DNA from: Magnetococcales bacterium
GTDB lineage: Bacteria; Pseudomonadota; Magnetococcia; Magnetococcales; DC0425bin3
Reading direction: 5' to 3'
Length of the DNA: 41,485 bases
NCBI GenBank assembly: GCA_015231175.1
Contig: JADGBZ010000026.1
Coordinates: forward strand, 1-41,485
Of the stretch, positions 34,367 through 41,485 are shown one piece after another. The position numbers were made by a program, and so were the translations under genes. Each line of letters begins with the position of its first letter. Within the stretch, counting starts at the first letter, position 1. Below the pieces are notes generated by a model that was given only the letters and a program-made list of their open reading frames with translations, was not told the DNA's origin and did not search any database.

Positions 34367-36364
34367 ATGAATCAAGATGGTCCAGCTAAAGATGTTCAGT
34401 CTGCATCAATAATGATCCGTGCTGGAAACGTGAGAGAACCGGATCAATCACATGGAATGCATCGTATTTTTGTTGAAATTGGACCATGTGATCCTTCCTG
34501 TCGTTATAAAGGTGCTCCGTCTGAATATCTTTCCGGAATGAATTACAAGGAAACTAACCAGTTTGTTGACTCGATGAGTCGTATGTTCGTAAACAGCCAG
34601 ACACTGTCTCGTTTTTCTATTTATGATCGAGCATCCATGTGGCAGTTTGTCCCGTCCTATATTTGGCCTGAAGTGTTTTTAGCTATTGAACTCATAAAAA
34701 TTGTTAAGCCTGTTATTAAAAAGATGCAACCCGGCTTGATTTTTGTTGAACCCCCTGCTGACGATGGTGCACCCATCTGGGTGGGCGCCATGCAGGGGAT
34801 TGCCGACTCTTTAGAGATTCCCATGCGCGTGATCGGCCAAAATTTTCAATTGCAAAATCGTTTCTATAATAGACCTGACCTGGTTGAGTGGGGAAGATTT
34901 TTTTTCAAGGTGGGAATAAAGCTGTTGATGAGAGTGATCATCAGCCTGGTGTCTCCAAAAGCACCAATCTGTTCATCCTTGGGTGTAAAGAAGAAACTGC
35001 TGTATGTAACTTACCCGCCGCAATGGGCCCCATCTTCACATGTATTCGGTGGGTTTCATGAAAAAAATCTCGGATGTTTCTTGCCTGCTCTGAAAAAAGA
35101 GGGCTGGGGCTGCATCCTGGCTTTGGACTCTCCACATGATTGGGTCAGAGGATTCAGAAAAATCATCAGGGTGATGAACCAGCGTCGAAAAAATGTTTTG
35201 CCAGGCGTTGAGTGGAAGAGTTATTTTTCATGCTATGGCATTTCATCCATCCTGGAGGAGTTTCGGGCAAAGATCTTTTTTGCCAAAAAATGGGACAATC
35301 TAAAAAACGATCTTGTTTTTATTAAAAATTTTCATTACGATGGCATATCCATGTGGCCTGCCCTTGATCACGTTATAGAAAAAGCCTTTTTACGGATCAT
35401 GCCAGAATGCTCAGGCATGCGCAGGACCGCCCAGGAGATTATCGAGAGAATAGAGCCATCTGCGATAATGGCCATTTATGAAACAGGACCATTTCAGAGG
35501 TCCGTTTTGTTGCAAGGCAAGCTCGCCGGTATTCCAGGTGTGGGCCTGATGCATGGCATGATATTGGACAACCACTATGACTACGTTTACCAAAACCTGA
35601 GTTCAGACCCTCAGCAGTATCCCGATACTCGTTTGATCCCGGATGTGACTTGTGTCTGGGGAAGTCTATGGAAAGACAATCTGACTAGACTTGGATTTTA
35701 TCCAGACAGTACGGTCAGGATCACAGGAAACTGGAAGTATGACGACATGGGATCGTTTTTGAAATCCGTTGATTTAAATATATTCAAGAAACATTTTAAC
35801 ATCCCGCCAGACAGGCGTGTCGTTCTCATTTTGACGGCAATGTACGATACATTAGCATATATTAATGAATGTTTAAAGGCTCTCTTGCAACGCTCTGACG
35901 TTACGCCCCTGATCAAACTGCACCCCAGTGAGGAGTCCCTGGAGTTGTCAGACCTGTTGTCCAAGGCAAACCTGCCATCGACGACCCTTGTGAACGGTTC
36001 GTTGCCCGAACTGCTGGCGATATCAGATCTGGTGATCACCCAATTATCCACGACTATCACGGAAACCGTGATTGTTGGACGGCCATTGTTGATCGTGGAC
36101 TTCATGCAGCAGGCCGGCTGGGAGCAATACACATCCATTCCAGAACTGCCTGTGGTAACCGAAGTGGACCAACTCGGTCCGGCCATCAACAGGAGTCTGG
36201 ATGATCCCGAATTCCAGGCGCCTCTGGTTCGTGCCCGGGAGAGATTGATCAGCCAGTGGTTCTACAAGCTGGATGGTCTGGCTGCTACGCGGGTGGTCGA
36301 GGTGCTGGAGGAGTTGTATGCGGGCAGCAGGGCAGGGAGGGGCGATCCTGCGGGGCGACCCTGA
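34367..36364 (+). CDS. Large GT-B-like glycan protein, function unknown
   Basis: A ~665-residue soluble protein. The C-terminal half looks like the GT-B fold of glycosyl- and polyolphosphate-transferases: GKLAGIPGVGLMHGMI, DVTCVWGSLWKDNLTRLGF, VRITGNWKYDDM, LIKLHPSEES and LAISDLVITQLSTTITETVIVGRPLL, which resemble the nucleotide-sugar-binding half of UDP-GlcNAc 2-epimerase/CDP-glycerol transferase-like proteins. The N-terminal half is unfamiliar. ATG at 34367 follows an A-rich AAGG site; GTG 34334 is in frame. Codon use grows more GC-rich toward the 3' end. Likely the transferase that adds the sugar made here, but this is inference. Confidence 0.72.
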   Translation: MNQDGPAKDVQSASIMIRAGNVREPDQSHGMHRIFVEIGPCDPSCRYKGAPSEYLSGMNYKETNQFVDSMSRMFVNSQTLSRFSIYDRASMWQFVPSYIWPEVFLAIELIKIVKPVIKKMQPGLIFVEPPADDGAPIWVGAMQGIADSLEIPMRVIGQNFQLQNRFYNRPDLVEWGRFFFKVGIKLLMRVIISLVSPKAPICSSLGVKKKLLYVTYPPQWAPSSHVFGGFHEKNLGCFLPALKKEGWGCILALDSPHDWVRGFRKIIRVMNQRRKNVLPGVEWKSYFSCYGISSILEEFRAKIFFAKKWDNLKNDLVFIKNFHYDGISMWPALDHVIEKAFLRIMPECSGMRRTAQEIIERIEPSAIMAIYETGPFQRSVLLQGKLAGIPGVGLMHGMILDNHYDYVYQNLSSDPQQYPDTRLIPDVTCVWGSLWKDNLTRLGFYPDSTVRITGNWKYDDMGSFLKSVDLNIFKKHFNIPPDRRVVLILTAMYDTLAYINECLKALLQRSDVTPLIKLHPSEESLELSDLLSKANLPSTTLVNGSLPELLAISDLVITQLSTTITETVIVGRPLLIVDFMQQAGWEQYTSIPELPVVTEVDQLGPAINRSLDDPEFQAPLVRARERLISQWFYKLDGLAATRVVEVLEELYAGSRAGRGDPAGRP

Positions 36365-36376
36365 CGCTAATCCAGA

Positions 36377-36580
36377 TCACGATGAATGCGAGGCAGTAAA
36401 CGGTGGAGCGACGAAGGTTTCCTGGGTCTGCTCGTAGGTTCCGATATCCTGCAAGACTGCCTTGGCTTCACCGCCGAGCGTAATGATCACGGGGTCGGCG
36501 CCCTCGGACAGGCCGCGAATGACCTCGGAGGCGTGGGCCTTCAGGTAACCGATGGGTTTGACCTGTGCAGATAATTTCAT
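36377..36580 (-). pseudogene. Truncated Phd/YefM-family antitoxin, orphan
   Basis: The 67-residue reading frame starts MKLSAQVKPIGYLKAHASEVIR, has VIITLGGEAKAVLQDI and then TYEQTQET, the well-known beginning of Phd/YefM antitoxins. Where the family normally continues with a toxin-binding tail, the sequence turns into VAPPFTASHSS and stops, so it has probably lost 15-20 residues. AGGAGG lies 9 nt upstream of the start. No ParE/RelE-type toxin gene follows; the glycan gene ends only 12 nt away on the other strand. It might still repress DNA, but not neutralise a toxin. Confidence 0.75.
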
Positions 36581-36836
36581 GGTTGAACCTCCTCTCCGGC
36601 CAGAATAAGGCCTTTCTCAAGCCCGATCAAGTGCAAAGACGGGGAGTTCCGCTGCTTGTTACCCATGTCGTGATGCGTCGACTCCATCTTCAATCCAACC
36701 AGATTGCCGCTGAAAGTCGTGCAGCAACTCCCAACGGCGGAGAAAAAAGGGTACCCTCCCTCCTCTATGTAATTTGGGTTGGTCAAAGGTGGGTAGCACC
36801 GCAAAAAGCAGGTCGGATAGCGGGCCAGGGAAAGGG

Positions 36837-37322
36837 TCATCCAGCCGCCTTTCTCAGCAACGCCACCGCCATGGCCGCCATTCCTTCGTTGCGTCCGACG
36901 AAGCCCATTTTTTCGGTGGTGGTGGCCTTGATGTTGACCTGGGACGCCTCGACATGCAAAAGCCCGGCGATGCGGGATTGCATGCGCGGCATATGGGGAG
37001 CCAGTTTGGGTTTTTGACAAAGGATGGTGGTGTCCAGATTGACCACCTGCCAGCCAAGTTGCGCCAACTGGACCATCACCTGTTCCACGAGGCGGGCGCT
37101 GTCGATACCCTTGTAGGCTGGATCGGTGTCGGGGAAATGGTGACCGATGTCACCCAGTCCAGCCGCGCCCAGGAGGGCATCGCAGATGGCATGCAACAAG
37201 ACATCGGCGTCGGAGTGCCCCAACAAACCCTGGGTGTGGGGTATGTGAACCCCACCAAGCATGAGAGGGCGACCTTCGACCCAGGCGTGGACATCAAATC
37301 CCTGACCGATGCGCATGTTCAC
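36837..37322 (-). CDS. ispF: 2-C-methyl-D-erythritol 2,4-cyclodiphosphate synthase
   Basis: A 161-residue enzyme of the non-mevalonate isoprenoid pathway that cyclises the CDP-methylerythritol phosphate product. Metal-binding Asp10 and His12 are in [27 protein letters not shown] and [11 protein letters not shown] are standard, and [17 protein letters not shown] gives the C-terminal conserved block. Full length and intact. It overlaps ispD by 4 nt, so both are one transcript. The 256 bp between it and the antitoxin gene show no recognisable feature. Confidence 0.97.
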   Translation of the reverse strand: MNMRIGQGFDVHAWVEGRPLMLGGVHIPHTQGLLGHSDADVLLHAICDALLGAAGLGDIGHHFPDTDPAYKGIDSARLVEQVMVQLAQLGWQVVNLDTTILCQKPKLAPHMPRMQSRIAGLLHVEASQVNIKATTTEKMGFVGRNEGMAAMAVALLRKAAG

Positions 37323-38050
37323 GTGGGTTCTCCCCGCAGGTAAAAGGTGATGAGGGCTTCATCGTGGGGGTGGGTGACCTTGATGGTGCGGGCATCGCCA
37401 GGAACTACGTGAACCGGCATGCCCTGGCGCTCCAACAGCGAGGCATCGTCCGTACCGATGAACCCCTCCTGTGCGGCCTGGATGTGGGCGGCCAGGATCT
37501 GGGCGTAGCGGAAAATTTGTGGCGTCTGGGCCAGCCATATCTCCTGGCGATTCAAGGTGGCCCCAATACGATGATCGGTTGCGACTTGTTTGACGGTATC
37601 ATGCGCCGACAAAGCGGCAATCAGGGCGTCTGCGGTCTCCCGGGCTTGAAAAAGACGATCCAACAAGTCTCGTGGCACCCACGGGCGGGCGCCGTCGTGG
37701 ATACCCACCCAGGCGTCAGGGGGTAGGGTGAGGGATTCGAGGCCATGGCGCACGGAGTGCTGGCGCTCTCTGCCACCGGCAACAGGAAAAGCCACCTTGG
37801 GCAACCGATCCAGGTAGGGGTGGAGAATCTTTTCCCAGAGGGCAAAACCATCTGGAGAGATGACCGGTACGATCTGATCAATCAGGGGATGGGCGTGCAA
37901 GTGGGTCAAGGTGTGGACCAGCAGGGGCACTCCCGCTACCTCACGGTACTGTTTCGGCAGCACCCCGCCAAAACGTTGACCGCGCCCGGCTGCCACCACC
38001 AGCATGGTGCAAGGTGCCATACCCGTTATTGCCAGCGACGAATTATCCAT
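37319..38050 (-). CDS. ispD: 2-C-methyl-D-erythritol 4-phosphate cytidylyltransferase
   Basis: A ~243-residue enzyme that transfers CMP to methylerythritol phosphate. The CTP-binding motif [23 protein letters not shown], the [11 protein letters not shown] segment and [11 protein letters not shown] are diagnostic. ATG at 38050 is a reasonable start; 38020 is closer to the motif and also possible, while 38116 would add an unlikely leader. It is the first of the two-gene ispD-ispF unit. Confidence 0.95.
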   Translation of the reverse strand: MDNSSLAITGMAPCTMLVVAAGRGQRFGGVLPKQYREVAGVPLLVHTLTHLHAHPLIDQIVPVISPDGFALWEKILHPYLDRLPKVAFPVAGGRERQHSVRHGLESLTLPPDAWVGIHDGARPWVPRDLLDRLFQARETADALIAALSAHDTVKQVATDHRIGATLNRQEIWLAQTPQIFRYAQILAAHIQAAQEGFIGTDDASLLERQGMPVHVVPGDARTIKVTHPHDEALITFYLRGEPT

Positions 38051-38148
38051 GCGACCCCACAGGCAAGTTTGCACAACTCTGTGAGATGGAGTAGAAAATC
38101 TCCATGCCTTTGTCAATGGCCGTCACTTGAGAGAGAGAGGCAAGTTGC

Positions 38149-38964
38149 ATGGTTGATGTGTTGTTCTGGGTCTCCGTTTTGGCCTACGGCGTGGCGACCT
38201 GGATCATTGCCAGGGGGCATGTGCGGGAAATCGCGGAGGCGTCACCGACAAGTTGGTGGCTGGTGGCGACCGGGTGGACTGCGCAAGCTCTGCTGTTGGC
38301 AGCGTCTCTGTTCCGGGGCGGAGGGATGTTGTCGGTCGATCTTGCCCACTCCCTGAGTTTGGTGGCCTTGGCCATGGGGCTGCTGTTTATCGTCGGTTGG
38401 CGCATCCGGCGCAATGAGGCCCGTTCCGTTGGGCTGATCCTGCTTCCCCTCATGCTTGTCCTGCTGCTGTTGTCACGGGTCATCCCTTCGCGGCACCCCG
38501 TGTTGAGTGATATCGAGGATTCCCTGCTGATCGTGCATGTGACGCTGTCGCTGCTGGCCTATGGTTTGGTGACCATCGCAGCCATCCTGGCCATGTTGGA
38601 GTCATTCCAGGAACATGCTCTGCGCCAGAAGCGGTTCGGTCCCATGTTCAGCATGTTTCCACCCCTGGGTGTCCTGGAGGATCGCATGTTCTGGATTCTG
38701 CGGCTGGGGATGGTTTTGTTGACCTTGAGCATGGTGACGGGAGGATTTTTTTCCCATCAAAAATGGGGGGTATACTTTGTCTTCAGCCACAAGGTGGTTC
38801 TTTCCTGGGCGACGTGGTTGGTGTTTGGCGTGCTGCTGTATGGTCATGGGCGGCATGGTTGGAGGGGGCGGCGTGCGGTACGTTTCACCACTGCCGGTTA
38901 CTCTTTCCTCGTTTTGGCCTACCTGGGGGTCAAGGTGGTCACGGAGTTGATTTTGCGACGGTAG
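38149..38964 (+). CDS. CcsA/YpjD-like inner membrane protein
   Basis: A 271-residue membrane protein with about eight helices of the cytochrome c assembly (CcsA/CcmC) family, YpjD branch. The conserved histidines lie in LLIVHVTLSLLAYG (near residue 130) and FVFSHKVVLSWATWLVFG (near 215), where heme could bind. YpjD-type relatives are often annotated inner membrane proteins of unknown role, commonly near ffh. No other heme or cytochrome gene is near. It starts about 100 bp from the divergent ispD and ends 6 nt before the glycosyltransferase gene. Confidence 0.85.
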   Translation: MVDVLFWVSVLAYGVATWIIARGHVREIAEASPTSWWLVATGWTAQALLLAASLFRGGGMLSVDLAHSLSLVALAMGLLFIVGWRIRRNEARSVGLILLPLMLVLLLLSRVIPSRHPVLSDIEDSLLIVHVTLSLLAYGLVTIAAILAMLESFQEHALRQKRFGPMFSMFPPLGVLEDRMFWILRLGMVLLTLSMVTGGFFSHQKWGVYFVFSHKVVLSWATWLVFGVLLYGHGRHGWRGRRAVRFTTAGYSFLVLAYLGVKVVTELILRR

Positions 38965-38970
38965 CGGATC

Positions 38971-40542
38971 ATGGACTCGGTGCGGCATCCTGGAATCTTT
39001 GTCTCCATCGCCAGTTATCGCGATGCGGACTGCGTTGAAACGTTGGCTGACCTCTTTACCAAGGCTGCTCATCCTGAGCGGGTGCATGCCGGAGTATTAT
39101 GGCAGGTAGCCCCGGAAGATGGAGATGTTTTTACCCGGCGGCCCGAACCCTGGCGGCAACAGATTCGCGGGGAGATTGTCGATGCCGGCAAGAGCATGGG
39201 AGTATGTTGGGCACGGCACCGGATCCAAAAACATTTTTGGGATGGGGAGCCTTATTACCTCCAAATCGACAGCCATTGCCGCTTTGACCCGGAGTGGGAT
39301 GATCGACTGCTGACCCTTTTGCGGGAAGCTCCTTCTGAAAATCCGGTTCTCTCCACACACCCGCACGAGTTCAAACCACCGAATCAGCTGATCAAAAAGG
39401 GCATCCCCGTCATGCGGGCGGGACGTTTCGACAACCACGGCATCCTTATGCCCGAAGCCAAGTTGCACGCACTGGGGGATTGCCCGCGACGACCCATGCC
39501 ATCCCCTTTCGTTGGCGCCGGGTTTGTTTTTGCACCCTCTTCGATCATCCAAAAAGTTCCTTACGACCCTTTCCTTTATTTTCAGGGTGAAGAGATCAAC
39601 CTTTCCGTTCGCCTCTGGACCTGGGGCTACGACATCTTCAGCCCCAACGATGTGCTTGTTTACCACGACTACACCAGTCGCGAACGGCGCCGCCATTGGA
39701 GCGACCATGTCGATTGGACCAAGCTGAATGATCGATCCTTTGCTCGTTTGCTGCACTTGCTGAATGTTCGCAAAAGCACCGACCCTGATACCCTCCAACA
39801 GATGGAGCTTTACTCCCTCGGGGAGGTGCGCACCCTGGAAGAGTATGAGATTTTTGCCGATGTGGATTTCAGCAAACGGCGCATCGGCCCGCGTGGAAAA
39901 GATGCCCTGTTTCCCGATCCCCCTTCCACCGGACGGGATGCGGTTGCCATGCGGCAATGTTTTCGCCGGATCTACCACAACAACCAATGGGCGTCGGGCG
40001 AGACGCGCAGCGGGCCCGGATCTGCCCCCCGGGTTACGGCCACCTTGCGCGACAGTTTGACGACCCTTTGGCGGGAGCTGAGCGTGCGCACCGTGGTGGA
40101 TGCCGGTTGTGGGGATCTGCTTTGGCTGGAAGCCATTACGGTTGACCTGGGTCTTTACCTGGGATTTGATCTCGTCGAAGCTTTGGTGGTCAACAACCGC
40201 GTTTTTTACGGCGCCCGTAAAAACCATTTTTTCAACACTGCCGACATCACACGGGATGTTTTGCCCCAGGGAGATCTTCTTTTGTGCCGCAACACCCTGA
40301 CGCACCTTTCCAACAGCCTGGTTCAGGCGGCGCTGGCTCATTTTTGGGCCAGCGGGTCGCGCTATTTGCTTGCCACTACTTTTCCGGGGGCCAACAATGC
40401 GGACATCGAGGTTGGTCACTGGCGCAAGGTGGATTTGACGGCCTCTCCCTTTTCGTTGCCACCGCCTTTGCAAATGGTGCAGGATGGTGATGGCAAAAAT
40501 GGCTGTTTTCAGGGTTTATGGCTAAATCCCCACGCAGCATGA
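38971..40542 (+). CDS. GT60-type GlcNAc-transferase fused to a SAM methyltransferase
   Basis: A 523-residue fusion. Residues 1 to about 310 match the GT60 family (polypeptide/hydroxyproline GlcNAc-transferase, Skp1 GnT1-like): IFVSIASYRDADCVETLADL, CWARHRIQKHFWDGEPYYLQIDSH with a DxH metal site, FVGAGFVFAPSSIIQKVPYDP and FQGEEINLSVRLWTWGYDI. From about residue 327 a SAM methyltransferase begins, with FRRIYHNNQWASGETRSGPGSA, motif I VVDAGCGDLLW and LLCRNTLTHL. It is in the cytosol and could glycosylate and methylate the same acceptor. Start follows the CcsA-like gene by 6 nt. The last 19 codons are within a 55 bp segment repeated at the window end. Confidence 0.88.
   Translation: MDSVRHPGIFVSIASYRDADCVETLADLFTKAAHPERVHAGVLWQVAPEDGDVFTRRPEPWRQQIRGEIVDAGKSMGVCWARHRIQKHFWDGEPYYLQIDSHCRFDPEWDDRLLTLLREAPSENPVLSTHPHEFKPPNQLIKKGIPVMRAGRFDNHGILMPEAKLHALGDCPRRPMPSPFVGAGFVFAPSSIIQKVPYDPFLYFQGEEINLSVRLWTWGYDIFSPNDVLVYHDYTSRERRRHWSDHVDWTKLNDRSFARLLHLLNVRKSTDPDTLQQMELYSLGEVRTLEEYEIFADVDFSKRRIGPRGKDALFPDPPSTGRDAVAMRQCFRRIYHNNQWASGETRSGPGSAPRVTATLRDSLTTLWRELSVRTVVDAGCGDLLWLEAITVDLGLYLGFDLVEALVVNNRVFYGARKNHFFNTADITRDVLPQGDLLLCRNTLTHLSNSLVQAALAHFWASGSRYLLATTFPGANNADIEVGHWRKVDLTASPFSLPPPLQMVQDGDGKNGCFQGLWLNPHAA
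40486..40540 (+). repeat. 55 bp direct repeat, copy 1
   Basis: This segment, starting GGTGATGGCAAAAATGGC and ending CACGCAGCAT, is identical to 41431-41485. The bases before the two copies differ (T versus C). Here it encodes the end of the GT60-methyltransferase fusion. Confidence 0.95.
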
Positions 40543-40556
40543 GATCAGCACTGGGT

Positions 40557-40744
40557 GGGGTGTGTTTTGCCGAAATGCCTATAACCGATGGCTTATAGAA
40601 TTATGTTAAAATAGTGGACTATGATGCGCGCCACCGTGGTGTGGCTTGGTGGGGTGTGTTTTGCCGAAACACCTATAACCGATGGCTTATGGAATTATGT
40701 TAAAATGGTGGGTTATGATGCATGCTACCGTGGTGTGAGTGGGG
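40557..40744 (+). repeat. 94 bp tandem duplication
   Basis: Two adjacent 94 bp units, 40557-40650 and 40651-40744, share TGTGTTTTGCCGAAA, CCTATAACCGATGGCTTAT, GAATTATGTTAAAAT and CACCGTGGTGTG-like blocks, with about a dozen differences. Each has TTGCCG and AT-rich TATAGA/TTAAAAT-like elements that could be promoter parts. The 268 bp gap between the GT60 gene and the next gene holds this duplication and no other visible feature. Confidence 0.85.
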
Positions 40745-40810
40745 AATTGCTCGTGGGATGCGGTGTGACAAGTGGTGTGGTGGGTCTGCGAACTGGGAGG
40801 ATGATTCAAA

Positions 40811-41470
40811 ATGGCTGAGGACGTTGCAAATACGATCACCGCTGAGCAAAGAGAGTCTGCACAAGTCTTAGATGATTTGACCTCCCTGAGTCAGCCGAAT
40901 GCGGTGGAGTCTGGGCCCAATGATGCGATTGAGAACGCCGGTCGCGTCGAAGCGGTCGACCACTCCGATCTTGCGAATCTGCAACCCAATCACATGAATT
41001 TTGAGTCCCCGGCGCCCGATGTGCTGCGGGGTGCTCCTGATCTTCGCGGTTTAGGTGTCGTGCCCGACCAAGCGCCGCCTATTCCGACGGTGCCCCCGAT
41101 TGACAATCCAGATGGTCAAAGGCAGGAGCCGGTTCTTCCGCCACCGACCGAAATCCCTGTATACGAGCCCATTGCGTTTACGCCTCCCGGTCAGCCTGCT
41201 TCTGATGGTCAGCCCGTTCCCCAGGATCGTGTGGATCCTACTCCGTTGCCTGCTGGTCGTCCCGATGTTGAAGCTCCGGAGGGTGTGGTTCCGACTCGGG
41301 CTGCTGCTGGTCCTGCCGAGCCGTCTGTAACCAACCCACCAACGCCTGAGCCGACCCCGGCCCCGACCGAGCCCCCGGTGACAACCGAGCCTCCTGTCAC
41401 GACGGAGCCGCCTGTCACGACGGAACCTCCGGTGATGGCAAAAATGGCTGTTTTCAGGGTTTATGGCTAA
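40811..41470 (+). CDS. Pro/Thr-rich protein, start of a probable large surface protein; 3' end unreliable
   Basis: The frame begins at ATG 40811 after GGGAGG. Residues 1-75 are acidic and unremarkable (MAEDVANTITAEQRESAQVL). From about residue 80 the protein is rich in proline, and from about 175 it becomes TEPPVT repeats (residues ~186-207). A stalk or linker of this type is typical of the beginning of large secreted or surface repeat proteins. The last 13 codons come from the 55 bp repeat and give the abrupt end MAKMAVFRVYG, unlike the rest; the true gene probably continues beyond 41430. No signal peptide is seen. Confidence 0.6.
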   Translation: MAEDVANTITAEQRESAQVLDDLTSLSQPNAVESGPNDAIENAGRVEAVDHSDLANLQPNHMNFESPAPDVLRGAPDLRGLGVVPDQAPPIPTVPPIDNPDGQRQEPVLPPPTEIPVYEPIAFTPPGQPASDGQPVPQDRVDPTPLPAGRPDVEAPEGVVPTRAAAGPAEPSVTNPPTPEPTPAPTEPPVTTEPPVTTEPPVTTEPPVMAKMAVFRVYG

Positions 41471-41485
41471 ATCCCCACGCAGCAT
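41431..41485 (+). repeat. 55 bp direct repeat, copy 2, at the window terminus
   Basis: An exact second copy of 40486-40540 that runs to the last base. Its length, equal to a common assembler k-mer size, and its terminal position suggest an assembly-graph overlap at a contig end. Confidence 0.9.

Noticed and set aside
36581-36836. Possible gene upstream of the antitoxin on the minus strand
   Set aside because: The frame there has no start, ribosome binding site or family features and runs into the antitoxin leader; left as non-coding.
39097-40473. 458-codon minus-strand reading frame opposite the GT60 gene
   Set aside because: Antisense shadow of a gene with recognisable domains on the plus strand.
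1-41485. CRISPR arrays, rRNA or tRNA genes, magnetosome genes
   Set aside because: Looked for on both strands by eye; no spaced repeat array, tRNA-like cloverleaf, rRNA core sequence or mam/mms-type protein was seen.

Overview
The window looks like a chromosomal contig from a GC-rich, Gram-negative, probably anaerobic or microaerophilic proteobacterium. The evidence is a group 3b [NiFe] hydrogenase, the non-mevalonate genes ispD and ispF, a surface-glycan locus and dense operons with 1-8 nt overlaps. A member of Magnetococcales or a relative is a plausible guess, but it is an impression from overall gene style and not something the sequence proves.

Layout. (1) Positions 1-3411, minus strand: an MBOAT O-acyltransferase, an acyl carrier protein and an FkbH-type HAD protein that runs off the left edge, forming a carrier-protein-based acyl (probably glyceryl) tailoring cassette. 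(2) 3412-3841: a gap with a dispersed ~110 bp repeat and a 15 bp tandem repeat. (3) 3842-9189: a Kef-type K+/H+ antiporter, a convergent TPR-glycosyltransferase fusion, and an M18 aminopeptidase. (4) 9542-19608: one long plus-strand operon coding for the four subunits of a group 3b hydrogenase (HydB, HydG, HydD, HydA), its maturation protease, HypC, HypD, HypE, HypA and HypB, and then a membrane histidine kinase and a single-domain response regulator. HypF is not in the window. (5) 19692-20970, minus strand: a carboxymuconolactone-decarboxylase-like protein and a TetR repressor behind a promoter with two palindromic operators. (6) 21213-36364, plus strand: a surface-glycan locus with two SDR enzymes, a cytidylyltransferase, a Gfo/Idh oxidoreductase, a DegT aminotransferase, a sugar formyltransferase, a NeuB-type synthase, an AsnB amidotransferase, a WbpG-type amidotransferase, a small unknown protein, a methyltransferase, a radical SAM/SPASM protein and a large GT-B-like protein. 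A 146 bp MITE-like element and a wrecked methyltransferase pseudogene sit in the middle. (7) 36377-38050, minus strand: a truncated orphan antitoxin, then ispF and ispD. (8) 38149-41485, plus strand: a CcsA/YpjD-like membrane protein, a GT60 glycosyltransferase fused to a methyltransferase, a tandemly duplicated 94 bp sequence, and the start of a Pro/Thr-rich surface-type protein.

How the parts fit. The hydrogenase operon encodes enzyme, most of the cofactor-assembly machinery and a possible regulator in one transcript. The glycan locus appears to make one or more rare amino sugars (formamido and amidino types) and a nonulosonate, activate the latter with CTP, and decorate a surface polymer or protein. 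Its central and right-hand parts are more AT-rich than the flanks and end next to a broken antitoxin gene, as expected of a transferred, exchangeable island.

Caution at the right end. The last 55 bases are an exact copy of 40486-40540. A repeat of exactly 55 bp that ends at the last base is what a k=55 assembly-graph overlap would leave, so the end of the last gene is not reliable.
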